DNA from: Ferrovibrio sp965278975
GTDB taxonomy: Bacteria; Pseudomonadota; Alphaproteobacteria; Ferrovibrionales; Ferrovibrionaceae
Length of the DNA: 64,000 nt
Direction: 5' to 3'
Assembly (NCBI RefSeq): GCF_965278975.1
Contig: NZ_OZ257126.1
Location: forward strand, 4,340,001-4,404,000
The notes below the pieces were generated by a model that was given only the letters and a program-made list of their open reading frames with translations, made no database searches and was not told where the DNA came from. A program made the translations under genes and the position numbers. Of this stretch, positions 1 through 8,544 are shown piece by piece. How positions within the stretch are numbered: position 1 is the stretch's first letter; each line of letters opens with the position of its first letter.

Positions 1-2
1 AA

Positions 3-38
3 TCCGGCTGCCATGCCGCCGGCGAGCTGATCGCCTAA
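3..38 (+). CDS. possible 3' end of an upstream CDS (partial)
   Basis: The first bases read open in frame 3 and end in TAA at 36-38, giving a tail SGCHAAGELIA. A second frame also closes here, with TGA at 28-30, so the frame is not certain. A strong terminator follows at 58-92, which supports a gene ending here. Fused TRAP permeases often follow a TAXI-type binding protein gene, but the few residues visible do not show that family. Function is unknown. Confidence 0.3.
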   Translation, partial: SGCHAAGELIA

Positions 39-57
39 ATCCTGCAACTATAAGGGC

Positions 58-92
58 GCCGCCATCGTGGAAAACACGATGGCGGCCTCTTT
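58..92 (+). terminator. rho-independent terminator
   Basis: A perfect 12-bp stem (58-69 with 75-86) closes a GAAAA loop and is followed by CTCTTT. It lies between the end of the upstream reading frame and the TRAP permease start, so it either ends the upstream transcript or attenuates read-through into the permease. Confidence 0.75.
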
Positions 93-136
93 GTATCAGG
101 TGCTTGCGTAAACAAAAAAATATACGGGGGAAGTTA

Positions 137-2086
137 ATGGCAACGGCACAGCAGGAAAGCGTCGATCTCGCCGCCGCTGACAAGTATGAATTCACCGGCT
201 TCAAACGCGAATTGCCGGGATTGCCTGGGCATCTGTTCTACTGGCTCTGTGTCAGCTTCACGGTATTTCACCTGCTGGTGCTGAACGCCTTCCCCATCGA
301 CTCCATCATGTTCCGCGCCATCCATGTCGGCTGGGGCGGCGTGATCTGCTTCGGCCTCTATGCCGCCAAAGCCGGCCGCTCGCTCAACCGCGTGCCGCTG
401 CTGGACTGGCTGTTCATCCTGCTCTCCATCGCCTGCGCCGGCTATGTCTCCTACTTCATCGACGAATTGCAATTCCGTGCCGGCGCACTCTATGAACCGG
501 GCGATGTCGCCGCCGGCTTCGTCGGCACCTTGCTGATCCTGGAGATGACACGCCGCACCGCTGGACTGGCACTGCCGATCATTGCCAGCGTATTCATTCT
601 CTATTGCTTCATCGGCCCCTGGTTGCCGGGGATGCTCTATCACAAGGGCTACAGCCTGCCGTTCTTCTTCTCCTACATCTATTCCGACCAGGGCATCTTC
701 GGCGTCACCACCCAGGTTTCGTCCAGCTACATCGTATTGTTCATCACCTTCGGCGCCTTCCTCACCGCGTCGAAGGCCGGCGACTACATGAACGACCTCG
801 CCGTGTCACTGGTCGGCTGGGCGCGTGGCGGACCCGCCAAGGTGGCCGTGCTTTCCGGCGTCCTGTTCGGCACCATCTCCGGCAGTGCGGTTGGCAATGT
901 GGTGGCCAGCGGCATGATCACCATTCCGATGATGCGCCGCGTCGGTTATGACCGCTCAACCGCCGGCGCCATCGAGGCAACCTCATCGACCGGCGGCCAG
1001 ATCACACCCCCGGTGATGGGCGCCGGCGCCTTCCTGATGGCCGAAATCACCGGTATTGCTTACACCGAAATCGCGCTGGCGGCGGTGATCCCCTGCCTGC
1101 TGTTCTATATCGCCTGCTATGTGCATTGCGATCTGCATGCGGTGAAGCATGGCCTGCGTGGTCTGCCGCGCAGCGAACTGACGCCGATCACCAAGATGCT
1201 GCGCAAGATCTACCTGCTGGCACCGATCGTGGTACTGATCTGGGCGCTGATGGCGGGTTACTCGGAATTCCGCGCCGGCACGCTGGGCCTTGTCTCCGCC
1301 CTGGTGGCAAGCTGGATCAGCCGCGAGCATCGCATGGGGCCGCGCGCCACGCTGGATGCCCTGGCCCTGGCGGCGCGCGAAACCGCGCAGCTTGTCGCAA
1401 TCTGCGCCTGCGCGGGCATCATCGTCGGCGTTATCGCGCTCACCGGTGTCGGTGGCCGTTTCTCGCATCTGATCCTCAGCATTGCCGGCCAGAACCAGGT
1501 GCTGGCGATGTTCTTCGCCATGCTGATCTCGCTGGTGCTGGGCATGGGTATGCCCACCACGGCGGCTTATGCAGTGGCTGCTTCCGTTGTGGCACCGGGC
1601 CTGATCCGCATCGGCATCGAGCCGCTGGTGGCGCATATGTTCATCTTCTACTACGCGGTGATTTCATCCATCACGCCGCCGGTGGCACTGGCCTCCTTCG
1701 CCGCCGCCGCCATCGCGCAGGCGGATCAATGGCGCACCTCGATCATCGCGGTAAAACTGGGGCTTGCCACCTTCATCGTGCCGTTCATGTTCTTCATCAG
1801 CCCCGCCCTGCTGGCGCAAGGCGATCTGCTCACCATCCTGCATGTCGTCGCCACCGCTTCGGCGGGCGTGTTCTTCCTCGCCTGTTCCACCGAAGGCTGG
1901 CTGAACGGCCCGCTGAGCTGGCCGCTGCGCGTGGTGCTGTTTGCCGGTGCGATCTGCCTGATCGTGCCGGAAACCATCACCGACTTTATCGGCCTGGGCA
2001 TCGGCATCGGCATCTGGGGCTTCCAGCGCGCCCGCAACGGCAGCGATCCGGGCGCCCATATCCCCTCGCCCGTCGGCCTGCGCTAG
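137..2086 (+). CDS. TRAP transporter fused permease (4TM + 12TM)
   Basis: This is the integral membrane part of a TRAP uptake system, with the small DctQ-like and large DctM-like subunits fused in one chain of 649 residues. The whole protein is hydrophobic. The DctM part carries the family motifs GGQITPPVMGAGAF near residue 286 and GMGMPTTAAYAV near 468. The fused form usually works with a TAXI-type periplasmic binding protein and uses the ion gradient to import organic acids; the substrate cannot be read from the sequence. I chose ATG 137, preceded by GGGGGAAG, over an in-frame TTG at 104. The next gene starts 7 bp after the stop, suggesting co-transcription. Confidence 0.92.
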   Translation: MATAQQESVDLAAADKYEFTGFKRELPGLPGHLFYWLCVSFTVFHLLVLNAFPIDSIMFRAIHVGWGGVICFGLYAAKAGRSLNRVPLLDWLFILLSIACAGYVSYFIDELQFRAGALYEPGDVAAGFVGTLLILEMTRRTAGLALPIIASVFILYCFIGPWLPGMLYHKGYSLPFFFSYIYSDQGIFGVTTQVSSSYIVLFITFGAFLTASKAGDYMNDLAVSLVGWARGGPAKVAVLSGVLFGTISGSAVGNVVASGMITIPMMRRVGYDRSTAGAIEATSSTGGQITPPVMGAGAFLMAEITGIAYTEIALAAVIPCLLFYIACYVHCDLHAVKHGLRGLPRSELTPITKMLRKIYLLAPIVVLIWALMAGYSEFRAGTLGLVSALVASWISREHRMGPRATLDALALAARETAQLVAICACAGIIVGVIALTGVGGRFSHLILSIAGQNQVLAMFFAMLISLVLGMGMPTTAAYAVAASVVAPGLIRIGIEPLVAHMFIFYYAVISSITPPVALASFAAAAIAQADQWRTSIIAVKLGLATFIVPFMFFISPALLAQGDLLTILHVVATASAGVFFLACSTEGWLNGPLSWPLRVVLFAGAICLIVPETITDFIGLGIGIGIWGFQRARNGSDPGAHIPSPVGLR

Positions 2087-2093
2087 AGCAGCC

Positions 2094-3071
2094 ATGCGGG
2101 CGGCACTCCTGGCCCTCGGCCTGCTGGCGGTTTCCACCGCCGTGCAGGCCGAGCCAGTGGAGGTGCTGAGTTTTGGCAGCTTCACGCCGCAGGATTACGC
2201 CGGGATCATCAACGGCACCTACCGCCAGAGCCCGGTGGAATTGCAGGGGCATCTTTCGCTGCCGCCATCAAGTGGCAGACGCATTCCGGCGGTGGTGATC
2301 GTGCCGGGCAGCGGCGGCTATGCGCAATGGATGCAGGATACCGTGGCCGCACCACTGAACCGCATCGGCATCGCCACGCTGATCGTTGATAGCTTCAGTG
2401 GCCGTGGCGTGAAGGAAACTGCCCGCGACCAGGGCCGGGTGCCGATGGCCGCCTCGGTGCTGGATGGTTTTCAGGCACTCGCCATGCTGGCACGGCATCC
2501 CGGCATCGACGGGCAGCGGATCGGCATCACCGGCTTTTCGCGCGGCGGCGTCGCGGCGCTGTTCACGGCCGAGCGCCGCCTTGCCGATGCCCTGGCCGCA
2601 GGCAATCCGGGGCAGCCGCGTTTCGCAGCCCACCTGCCCTTCTATCCTGGCTGCTCCACGCAATGGGACAATCCACGTCCGGCGGCGGCGCCACTCCTGC
2701 TGCTGCTCGGCGCGCGCGACGACTACACGCCGGCGGCGATCTGCCTTGCCTATGCCGTGCGGCTGCGGCTGGCTGGTGCCGATGTGAACACCAGGCTCTA
2801 CGACACCGCCGGCCATGCCTGGATGGCAGATTACCCGGCCCGGCGCAGCAACGTGCAGACCTTCGGCGAATGCGATCTCAGGATTGAGGATGACGGCCAG
2901 ATCCGGGATGCGAAATCCGGCGCCAGCAGCCGCGAAGGCTGGAAGGAATTCGCAGCCAAGGTAATGACCTCCTGCGGCGGCACGGGCGCCACCATCGGCG
3001 CCGATGCCGAGGCCCGCATCGCCGCCACCGCCGACATGGTGGCGTTCTTCCGCCGCACCCTGCGGCCCTGA
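2094..3071 (+). CDS. secreted dienelactone-hydrolase-family alpha/beta hydrolase
   Basis: The 325-residue protein begins with a Sec signal peptide (residues 1-19, cleavage after VQA). It has the alpha/beta-hydrolase layout: nucleophile elbow GFSRGG with Ser149, an acid in GARDD (Asp209 or 210) and His241 in AGHAW. Dienelactone hydrolases normally use a Cys nucleophile; Ser here suggests an esterase-like member acting in the periplasm. It follows the TRAP permease by 7 bp, so it may process a compound that the permease imports; that link is inference. The substrate is unknown. Confidence 0.8.
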   Translation: MRAALLALGLLAVSTAVQAEPVEVLSFGSFTPQDYAGIINGTYRQSPVELQGHLSLPPSSGRRIPAVVIVPGSGGYAQWMQDTVAAPLNRIGIATLIVDSFSGRGVKETARDQGRVPMAASVLDGFQALAMLARHPGIDGQRIGITGFSRGGVAALFTAERRLADALAAGNPGQPRFAAHLPFYPGCSTQWDNPRPAAAPLLLLLGARDDYTPAAICLAYAVRLRLAGADVNTRLYDTAGHAWMADYPARRSNVQTFGECDLRIEDDGQIRDAKSGASSREGWKEFAAKVMTSCGGTGATIGADAEARIAATADMVAFFRRTLRP

Positions 3072-3099
3072 CCGGAAACAGAGAGCCCGGAAAAGCAAA

Positions 3100-3125
3100 G
3101 GGCGCGGCCCCGGAAGGCCGCGCCC
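3100..3125. terminator. bidirectional terminator between convergent genes
   Basis: A 10-bp GC stem (3100-3109 with 3116-3125) closes a six-base loop between the convergent hydrolase and tctA genes. On the minus strand it is followed by TTTGCTTTT, a good U-tract for the tctCBA transcript. On the plus strand the tail is weaker (CTGTATTC). Confidence 0.7.
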
Positions 3126-3149
3126 CTGTATTCAGGCATCCAGGGAAGA

Positions 3150-4652
3150 TCACTCTTCCTGGAAGGCTTCCTCGCGCTTCTTTCGGATCGCCGGCATCAG
3201 CACCACCGCCAGCGCCAGCGCCGCCAGCACCAGCATGGTGGCGCTGATCGGGCGGGTGAAGAACACGGTGGGGTCACCACGCGACAGCGTCATGGCGCGG
3301 CGCAGGTATTCCTCCATCATCGGGCCGAGGATGAAGCCGAGCAGCATCGGTGCCGGCTCACATTCCAGTTTGGCGAAGATGTAACCCAGCACGCCGAACC
3401 CGGCCATCAGATAGACATCGAAGGCCGTGTTGTTGAGGCTGTAAACACCGATGGCGCAGAACACCAGGATGCCTGGGAACAGGATGTGGTAGGGGATGCT
3501 GAGCATCCGCACCCACATGCCAATCAGCGGCAGATTCAGCACGATGAGGAAGAAGTTGCCGATCCACATCGAGGCGATGATGCCCCAGAACAAGGCCGGC
3601 TGTTCCGTCATCACCGCCGGGCCGGGCTGGATACCCTGGATGATCATGGCGCCGATCATCAGCGCCATCACCGGGTTGGACGGGATGCCCAGCGTCAGCA
3701 TCGGGATGAACGAGGTCTGTGCGCCGGCATTGTTGGCCGATTCCGGCGCCGCCACGCCCTGGATGGCGCCCTTGCCGAAATTCGCCGAATTCTTCGACAT
3801 CTTCTTTTCGAGCGAATAGGCGGCAAAGGATGACAGCATGGCGCCGCCACCCGGCAGGATGCCGAGCGCCGAGCCGAGCGCGGTGCCGCGCAGGATCGGC
3901 GCCACCATGTCCTTGAAGTCCTGCTTGGTCGGCATCAGGCCGGTGACGTTTTTGACGAACACCGCGCGCGTGCTCTCATCTTCGAGATTCTTGATGATCT
4001 CGCCGAGGCCGAACATGCCCATGGCAACCGCGACGAAGCCGATGCCATCGGCCAGTTCAGGCGTATCGAAAGTGAAACGCGGCACGCCGGAATTCACGTC
4101 AGTGCCGACCATGCCGAACAGCAGGCCGATCACGATCATGCCGATCGCCTTGAGCAGCGAGCCATGCGCCAGCACCACCGAGGCGACCAGGCCGAGCACC
4201 ATCAGCGAGAAATATTCGGCGGGACCGAATTTCAGCGCGATCTCGGCCAGCGGTGGCGCGAACACGGCGAGCAGGAAGGTGGCCACCGTGCCGGCGAAGA
4301 AGGAGCCGAGCGCAGCAGTGGAAAGCGCCACGCCGGCGCGGCCCTTGCGCGCCATGGCATAGCCATCCAAGGCCGTGATCACCGATGAGCTTTCGCCCGG
4401 CAGGTTGATCAGGATGGCCGTGGTGGAGCCGCCATACTGGGCGCCGTAATAGATGCCGGCGAGCATGATCAGCGAGGAAACCGGCGGCAGCGCGAAGGTG
4501 GCCGGCAGCAGCATGGCGATGGTGGCGACCGGGCCGAGACCCGGCAGCACACCGATCAGCGTGCCGAGGAATACACCACCGAGGCAATAGAGCAGGTTCA
4601 GCGGCGTCAGCGCGGCGTCGAACCCGATAGCGAGATTTTGCAGCAGTTCCAT
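3150..4652 (-). CDS. tctA: tripartite tricarboxylate transporter large permease TctA
   Basis: The 500-residue membrane protein is the large (about 12 TM) subunit of a TTT-family uptake system. Near the N-terminus it has the TctA signatures LPGLGPVATIAMLLP and LPGESSSVITALDGYAMA. It couples solute delivered by TctC to ion influx across the inner membrane. ATG 4652 is chosen because GAGGA lies 7-8 bases upstream and the protein then begins MELLQNLAIGF, as family members do; a longer frame upstream overlaps tctB and lacks similarity. It is the last gene of a tctC-tctB-tctA operon, 10 bp after tctB, and ends at the terminator at 3100-3125. Confidence 0.95.
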   Translation of the reverse strand: MELLQNLAIGFDAALTPLNLLYCLGGVFLGTLIGVLPGLGPVATIAMLLPATFALPPVSSLIMLAGIYYGAQYGGSTTAILINLPGESSSVITALDGYAMARKGRAGVALSTAALGSFFAGTVATFLLAVFAPPLAEIALKFGPAEYFSLMVLGLVASVVLAHGSLLKAIGMIVIGLLFGMVGTDVNSGVPRFTFDTPELADGIGFVAVAMGMFGLGEIIKNLEDESTRAVFVKNVTGLMPTKQDFKDMVAPILRGTALGSALGILPGGGAMLSSFAAYSLEKKMSKNSANFGKGAIQGVAAPESANNAGAQTSFIPMLTLGIPSNPVMALMIGAMIIQGIQPGPAVMTEQPALFWGIIASMWIGNFFLIVLNLPLIGMWVRMLSIPYHILFPGILVFCAIGVYSLNNTAFDVYLMAGFGVLGYIFAKLECEPAPMLLGFILGPMMEEYLRRAMTLSRGDPTVFFTRPISATMLVLAALALAVVLMPAIRKKREEAFQEE

Positions 4653-4662
4653 GGTTCGATCC

Positions 4663-5130
4663 TCAATTACCGCCGAGCCAGGGGCCCAGGATGGGGATCG
4701 GCAGCCCCAGCGCCTTGACGAAGACCAGGGCACAGAACACCCCCAGCACCACGATCATGATGACGGTGTTCTTGAGCTTGAAGTGCACCGAGGCAACCGC
4801 GCTGATCAGGGTGAGCAGGCCGACGGCGGCAACCAGGCCGGCACCGCGTACCGTGATGGCAAAGACGATGCAGCTTACCGTGACCAGTACCAGCCCCTTG
4901 AGCGCAAAGCCGGTTATCGGCTCGCCACGGCCGATAACGCCGCGCAGGATCACCGCCACGCCGATAATGCAGAGAATGGCAGCCAGCAGTGTCGGGAAGA
5001 AAGCCGGCCCCATGCGCCGCGCCGTGCCGAACGAATAATCCTGGCCGATGATTAGGAAGCCGAGGCCAAGGACGAGGAACAACACCCCCGACCAGAAATC
5101 CTTCGGATTGCGGATCAATCCCTGCATCAT
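4663..5130 (-). CDS. tctB: tripartite tricarboxylate transporter small permease TctB
   Basis: This 155-residue protein with about four hydrophobic segments matches the TctB family in size and position. It begins MMQGLIRNPKDFWSG and has the family's GFLIIGQDYSFGTARRMGPAFFP stretch, followed by membrane helices. It is the small membrane subunit that pairs with TctA. AAGGGGGAT lies just upstream of the start. It sits between the tctC and tctA genes with 181 bp after tctC. Confidence 0.92.
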   Translation of the reverse strand: MMQGLIRNPKDFWSGVLFLVLGLGFLIIGQDYSFGTARRMGPAFFPTLLAAILCIIGVAVILRGVIGRGEPITGFALKGLVLVTVSCIVFAITVRGAGLVAAVGLLTLISAVASVHFKLKNTVIMIVVLGVFCALVFVKALGLPIPILGPWLGGN

Positions 5131-5311
5131 ATCCCCCTTGGTGACGGCCGTTCTTTTCTGGCCGCTGCTATCTGGCTCCCGGCCCGTTCCACTGACGGCC
5201 CTGTTTTACAGGCGGCAAGGCCTCCCTGCCCTCCGCCATACGCTTACGCCTGCCCCGCTGCAAGCGGAACAGGCGTATCGTTTACGACAAATTATTGAGA
5301 TACGGAACTTA

Positions 5312-6286
5312 TTAGTCGGCGTACTCGCCGGCCGCCTTGATCACCGGCGCCCACTTGGCGATTTCGGCCTTGAGATGGGCAGAAAGCGCGGCCGGGGTGG
5401 CCTTGTCCTGCGCCACCGGCTCGGTGCCGAGTTCGGCAAAGCGGGTAACAACCAGCGGATCCTTCAGCGCCGCCTGGAGCGCACCGGCCAGCTTGTCGAT
5501 CACCGGCTTCGGCGTACCCTTCGGGGCGTAGACGCCATGCCACACCGCCACTTCAAAGCCCGGCAGGCCGGAGCTGTCCATGGTCGGCAGGTCCGGCAGC
5601 GCCGGCACCTTGGTCTTGGTGGTGACGGCATAGGCCTTGATCTTGCCGCCCTTGATCTGGCCGGTGGTGTTGGTGGTCTGGTCGCACATCAGGTCGATCT
5701 GGCCGCCCAGCAGGTCGTTCATGGCCGGGCCGGTGCCCTTGTAGGGCACGGTGGTCATCTGGGTCTGCAGGGCGCTCATCAGCATCAGGCCGCAGAGATG
5801 CGACGCGGCGCCAACGCCGGCATTGCCGTAGGAAATCTTGTCCTTGTTGGTCTTGATGTAAGAGACCAGTTCCTTGAAATCCTTCGGCGGCAGGCCGGTC
5901 TTCGCCACCAGGGTCATCGGCACGTCAGTGACCAGGCCGATGGCTTCGAAATCATTGATGGTGTCATAGGGCAGCTTGCGGTACAGCGTGGCGCTGGTGG
6001 CATGGCCGATATGGTGCAGGAAGATGGTGTAGCCATCGCCCGCCGAACGGGCCACGCGCGCCGCGCCGAGAGTACCGCCGGCGCCGCCGACATTCTCAAC
6101 GATGATCTGCTGCTTCAGCGTGTTGCCCATCGACTGCGCCAGCAGGCGGGCAACCGTGTCAGTCGGGCCACCAGCGGCAAACGGCACCACCATGGTGATG
6201 ACCTTGTTCGGGTAATCCTGCGCCTGGGCGGCGCTGCCAGCCATGGCGATCAGGCCGGCGGCGATGCCGGCAAACAGCTTCTTCAT
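5312..6286 (-). CDS. tctC: Bug-family tricarboxylate-binding protein TctC
   Basis: The 324-residue periplasmic binding protein has a Sec signal peptide (residues 1-22, ending AQA). It shows the Bug-fold signatures YPNKVITMVVPFAAGGPTD and, later, the DLMCDQ and GLPGFEVAVWHGVYAPKGTP segments. It captures an organic acid for the TctAB permease; Bug proteins are diverse and the ligand cannot be assigned. It is the first gene of the operon, with AGGAGGGA before the ATG. No TctDE-type two-component regulator is adjacent. Confidence 0.93.
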   Translation of the reverse strand: MKKLFAGIAAGLIAMAGSAAQAQDYPNKVITMVVPFAAGGPTDTVARLLAQSMGNTLKQQIIVENVGGAGGTLGAARVARSAGDGYTIFLHHIGHATSATLYRKLPYDTINDFEAIGLVTDVPMTLVAKTGLPPKDFKELVSYIKTNKDKISYGNAGVGAASHLCGLMLMSALQTQMTTVPYKGTGPAMNDLLGGQIDLMCDQTTNTTGQIKGGKIKAYAVTTKTKVPALPDLPTMDSSGLPGFEVAVWHGVYAPKGTPKPVIDKLAGALQAALKDPLVVTRFAELGTEPVAQDKATPAALSAHLKAEIAKWAPVIKAAGEYAD

Positions 6287-6373
6287 AGGGTGTCCCTCCT
6301 TAATCGCGCCCTCTCATTAGGACGCCTTATATCGGTCGCTAATATTGTTGCGCAGAGGCTCGCTGGCAAGCCT

Positions 6374-6405
6374 TTTCCGCAATGTAAGGCTGCATTTAGC
6401 GGAAA
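6374..6405 (-). terminator. hairpin just after mipZ
   Basis: TTTCCGC (6374-6380) pairs with GCGGAAA (6399-6405), and AATG pairs with CATT inside, leaving a two-base bulge and an eight-base loop. It begins 3 bases after the mipZ stop codon on the minus strand. There is no clear U-tract, so termination is likely but not certain. Confidence 0.4.
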
Positions 6406-6408
6406 TGC

Positions 6409-7203
6409 CTAATCCGTAACCAGATTGAGGCCGAGCAGCAGATTGCGCACTTCCTGGCGCGCGGCGGCCTGCGCCATCGAGAGGCCACCGCCGGTCTTGT
6501 CGAGGTCCAGCAGGGTCAGTCCGGAGAGGAACAATTCGCGGAAAATCACGCGTTCTGACAGGCCGGGCAGAAAGCGGAAGCCGATCCGCTTTTCCAGCGA
6601 CTGCAGCACCTGGCCGACATGGCGCTTATTGCGGGCGTCGAGATGCGACACGCGGTTGCGAATCACCACCCAGTCGATGCTCTGGCGGTCACGGTTGAAG
6701 CGCTGCTTGCGCTGCTCCCAGACCATCTCGGCATAGCGGCTGGGCTTCAGCACCCGCAGCGTCTCGGCATCAACGGTGGCCAGCAGGTCGACATCGATGA
6801 AGCTGTCATTCACCGGGGTAAGTAGCTGGTCGGCAAAAGAGTGACCCAGCCTGGAGAGATGCGTATCGGCACCGGGGCAGTCGATAAGGATGAAATCATG
6901 CTCCGGCGCGAAACCATCCAGCGCGGCGCGGAACCGCGCGGCCTCGTCGGCCTCGGCTTCAGTGCGGGTCTCATGCTCGCTCGGCGTCACCACGGCGAAG
7001 GACGGCATCGCCAGCCGCACGCCATGGCGCGTGATATAGGCCTGCCGGTTCTCCAGGTAGCGCGCCAGGGTGCGCTGGCGACCATCGAGATCAATCGCCG
7101 CCACCCGGCCGCCTTCCAGCGCCAGGCCGATCAGCACATGCATCGAGGTGGTGGATTTGCCCGAGCCGCCTTTTTCGTTGCCGACAACAATGACGCGCGG
7201 CAT
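6409..7203 (-). CDS. mipZ: division-plane positioning ATPase MipZ
   Basis: The 264-residue protein is a ParA/MinD-type ATPase. The deviant Walker A GNEKGGSGKSTTSMH is at residues 8-22, and DLDGRQRTLARYLENR matches the MipZ signature in which Asp and Arg follow the second strand. In Caulobacter, MipZ forms gradients from ParB-bound poles and inhibits FtsZ away from midcell. The start directly abuts the DUF1489 stop (TGAATG), so it is translated from the same message as the leucine-catabolism genes upstream. Assignment to MipZ rather than a generic ParA is firm from these motifs and the length. Confidence 0.92.
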   Translation of the reverse strand: MPRVIVVGNEKGGSGKSTTSMHVLIGLALEGGRVAAIDLDGRQRTLARYLENRQAYITRHGVRLAMPSFAVVTPSEHETRTEAEADEAARFRAALDGFAPEHDFILIDCPGADTHLSRLGHSFADQLLTPVNDSFIDVDLLATVDAETLRVLKPSRYAEMVWEQRKQRFNRDRQSIDWVVIRNRVSHLDARNKRHVGQVLQSLEKRIGFRFLPGLSERVIFRELFLSGLTLLDLDKTGGGLSMAQAAARQEVRNLLLGLNLVTD

Positions 7204-7638
7204 TCAGAGCAGACCCAGACTACGCAGTTCAGCGATCAGCTTCGGCGGCAGGTCTGCGGCGCCTTCGCCAGCCTTGCTGAGATCGGGCGGCGCATCGGCA
7301 TCTTCCAGATAGCGCCAGCCCTGATGCGGACGGCGCGGCTGCGGCAGCACCGGAATCAGCTTGGCTTCCAGCTTGATGGCGCAATGCGGGCCATCATCCA
7401 GCGTCACTTCATCAAGCGCGAGAATACGGGTGCGGGCGCAGAGCTGACCCTTCACCACCCAGTAGAGCGAGCCGCCATCCAGCACTTCCTTGTCGCGCTT
7501 CGGGCGATGGCGTGTCACATGGGTGAAATGCCCAGGCTGCTGCTTGCCCTTGGCGCCTTCCGCGCGCGCCTTCAGGCGTTCGCGGAAATGTTCCAGGCTT
7601 TCAATACCAACAGCAAGCTTGAGCAGATGAACCGGCAT
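7204..7638 (-). CDS. DUF1489 family protein
   Basis: This 144-residue protein starts MPVHLLKLAVGIESLEHF, typical of DUF1489, a family found mainly in alphaproteobacteria with no known function. It contains VLDGGSLYWVVKGQLCARTRIL and ends with a conserved Trp-containing segment. ATG 7638 overlaps the HMG-CoA lyase stop by one base (TGATG), which points to translational coupling; a longer in-frame extension upstream would run into the lyase gene. It is followed with no gap by mipZ. Confidence 0.85.
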   Translation of the reverse strand: MPVHLLKLAVGIESLEHFRERLKARAEGAKGKQQPGHFTHVTRHRPKRDKEVLDGGSLYWVVKGQLCARTRILALDEVTLDDGPHCAIKLEAKLIPVLPQPRRPHQGWRYLEDADAPPDLSKAGEGAADLPPKLIAELRSLGLL

Positions 7639-8540
7639 CAAATCTTCGATTTCAAGGCCTTGGCGACACTCGATACCGGCGGACGGCCGAGCTTCTCGGA
7701 TATCCACCAGGCGGTGCGCACCAATTGCTTGAGATCGAAGCCGCTGTCAATGCCGAGGCCTTCCAGCATGTAGACCAGATCCTCGGTGGCGAGATTGCCG
7801 GTGGCGCCCGGCGCATAGGGGCAGCCGCCGAGGCCGGCGACCGACGCATCATGGCTGGTGATGCCCATTTCCAGCGAAGCATAGGTATTCGCCAAGGCCT
7901 GGCCGTAGGTGTCATGGAAATGCATGCCGATGCGGTCGAGCGGAATGAATTTCGCGGTTTCCTCGATCACCCGCTTGGTCTTGCCGGGTGTGCCGGTGCC
8001 GATGGTATCGCCCAAGCCAATATCGTCGCAGCCCATATCGGCAAGCTGCTTGGCGATGCCAGCCACCTTCACCGGATCGACCTCGCCCTCGAACGGGCAG
8101 CCCAGCACCACGGAAACGAAGCCGCGCACGCGCACGCCATCGGCCTTGGCCTTCTGCACCACCGGGCGGAACCGTTCCAGGCTCTCGTCAATCGAACAAT
8201 TGACGTTGCGCTGGGAAAAACTTTCGGAACCGGCTGCGAATACCGCGATGGCACGGGCGCCATACTGCTTGGCGGCGTCGTAGCCTTTCTCGTTCGGCGT
8301 CAGCACCTGATAGGTGACGCCCGGCTTGCGCGTAATCCGCGTCATCACATCGGCCGCATCACCCATCTGCGGCACCCATTTCGGCGACACGAAACTGGTT
8401 GCCTCGATATAGGTGGCGCCGCATTCCACCAAGCGCTCGATCAGTTCCACCTTCACATCGGTGGGCACCACGCCCTTCTCGTTCTGCAAGCCATCACGCG
8501 GACCGGCTTCCCACAGGCGAATCTTGCTCGGCAGGCTCAT
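7638..8540 (-). CDS. mvaB: hydroxymethylglutaryl-CoA lyase
   Basis: This enzyme cleaves HMG-CoA to acetyl-CoA and acetoacetate, the last step of leucine degradation. The 300-residue TIM-barrel protein has the catalytic-Arg motif GPRDGLQNE near the N-terminus, the metal-binding HFHDTYGQ, and the HMGL signature with the active-site Cys in SVAGLGGCPYAPGATGN. Length and motifs are full. It follows mccA by 4 bp and is coupled to DUF1489 downstream. Confidence 0.96.
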   Translation of the reverse strand: MSLPSKIRLWEAGPRDGLQNEKGVVPTDVKVELIERLVECGATYIEATSFVSPKWVPQMGDAADVMTRITRKPGVTYQVLTPNEKGYDAAKQYGARAIAVFAAGSESFSQRNVNCSIDESLERFRPVVQKAKADGVRVRGFVSVVLGCPFEGEVDPVKVAGIAKQLADMGCDDIGLGDTIGTGTPGKTKRVIEETAKFIPLDRIGMHFHDTYGQALANTYASLEMGITSHDASVAGLGGCPYAPGATGNLATEDLVYMLEGLGIDSGFDLKQLVRTAWWISEKLGRPPVSSVAKALKSKI

Positions 8541-8544
8541 GGCA

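Noticed and set aside
5048..6412. Plus-strand frame opposite tctC
   Set aside because: Antisense to a well-supported binding protein, and the translated product is low-complexity Arg/Gly/His-rich.
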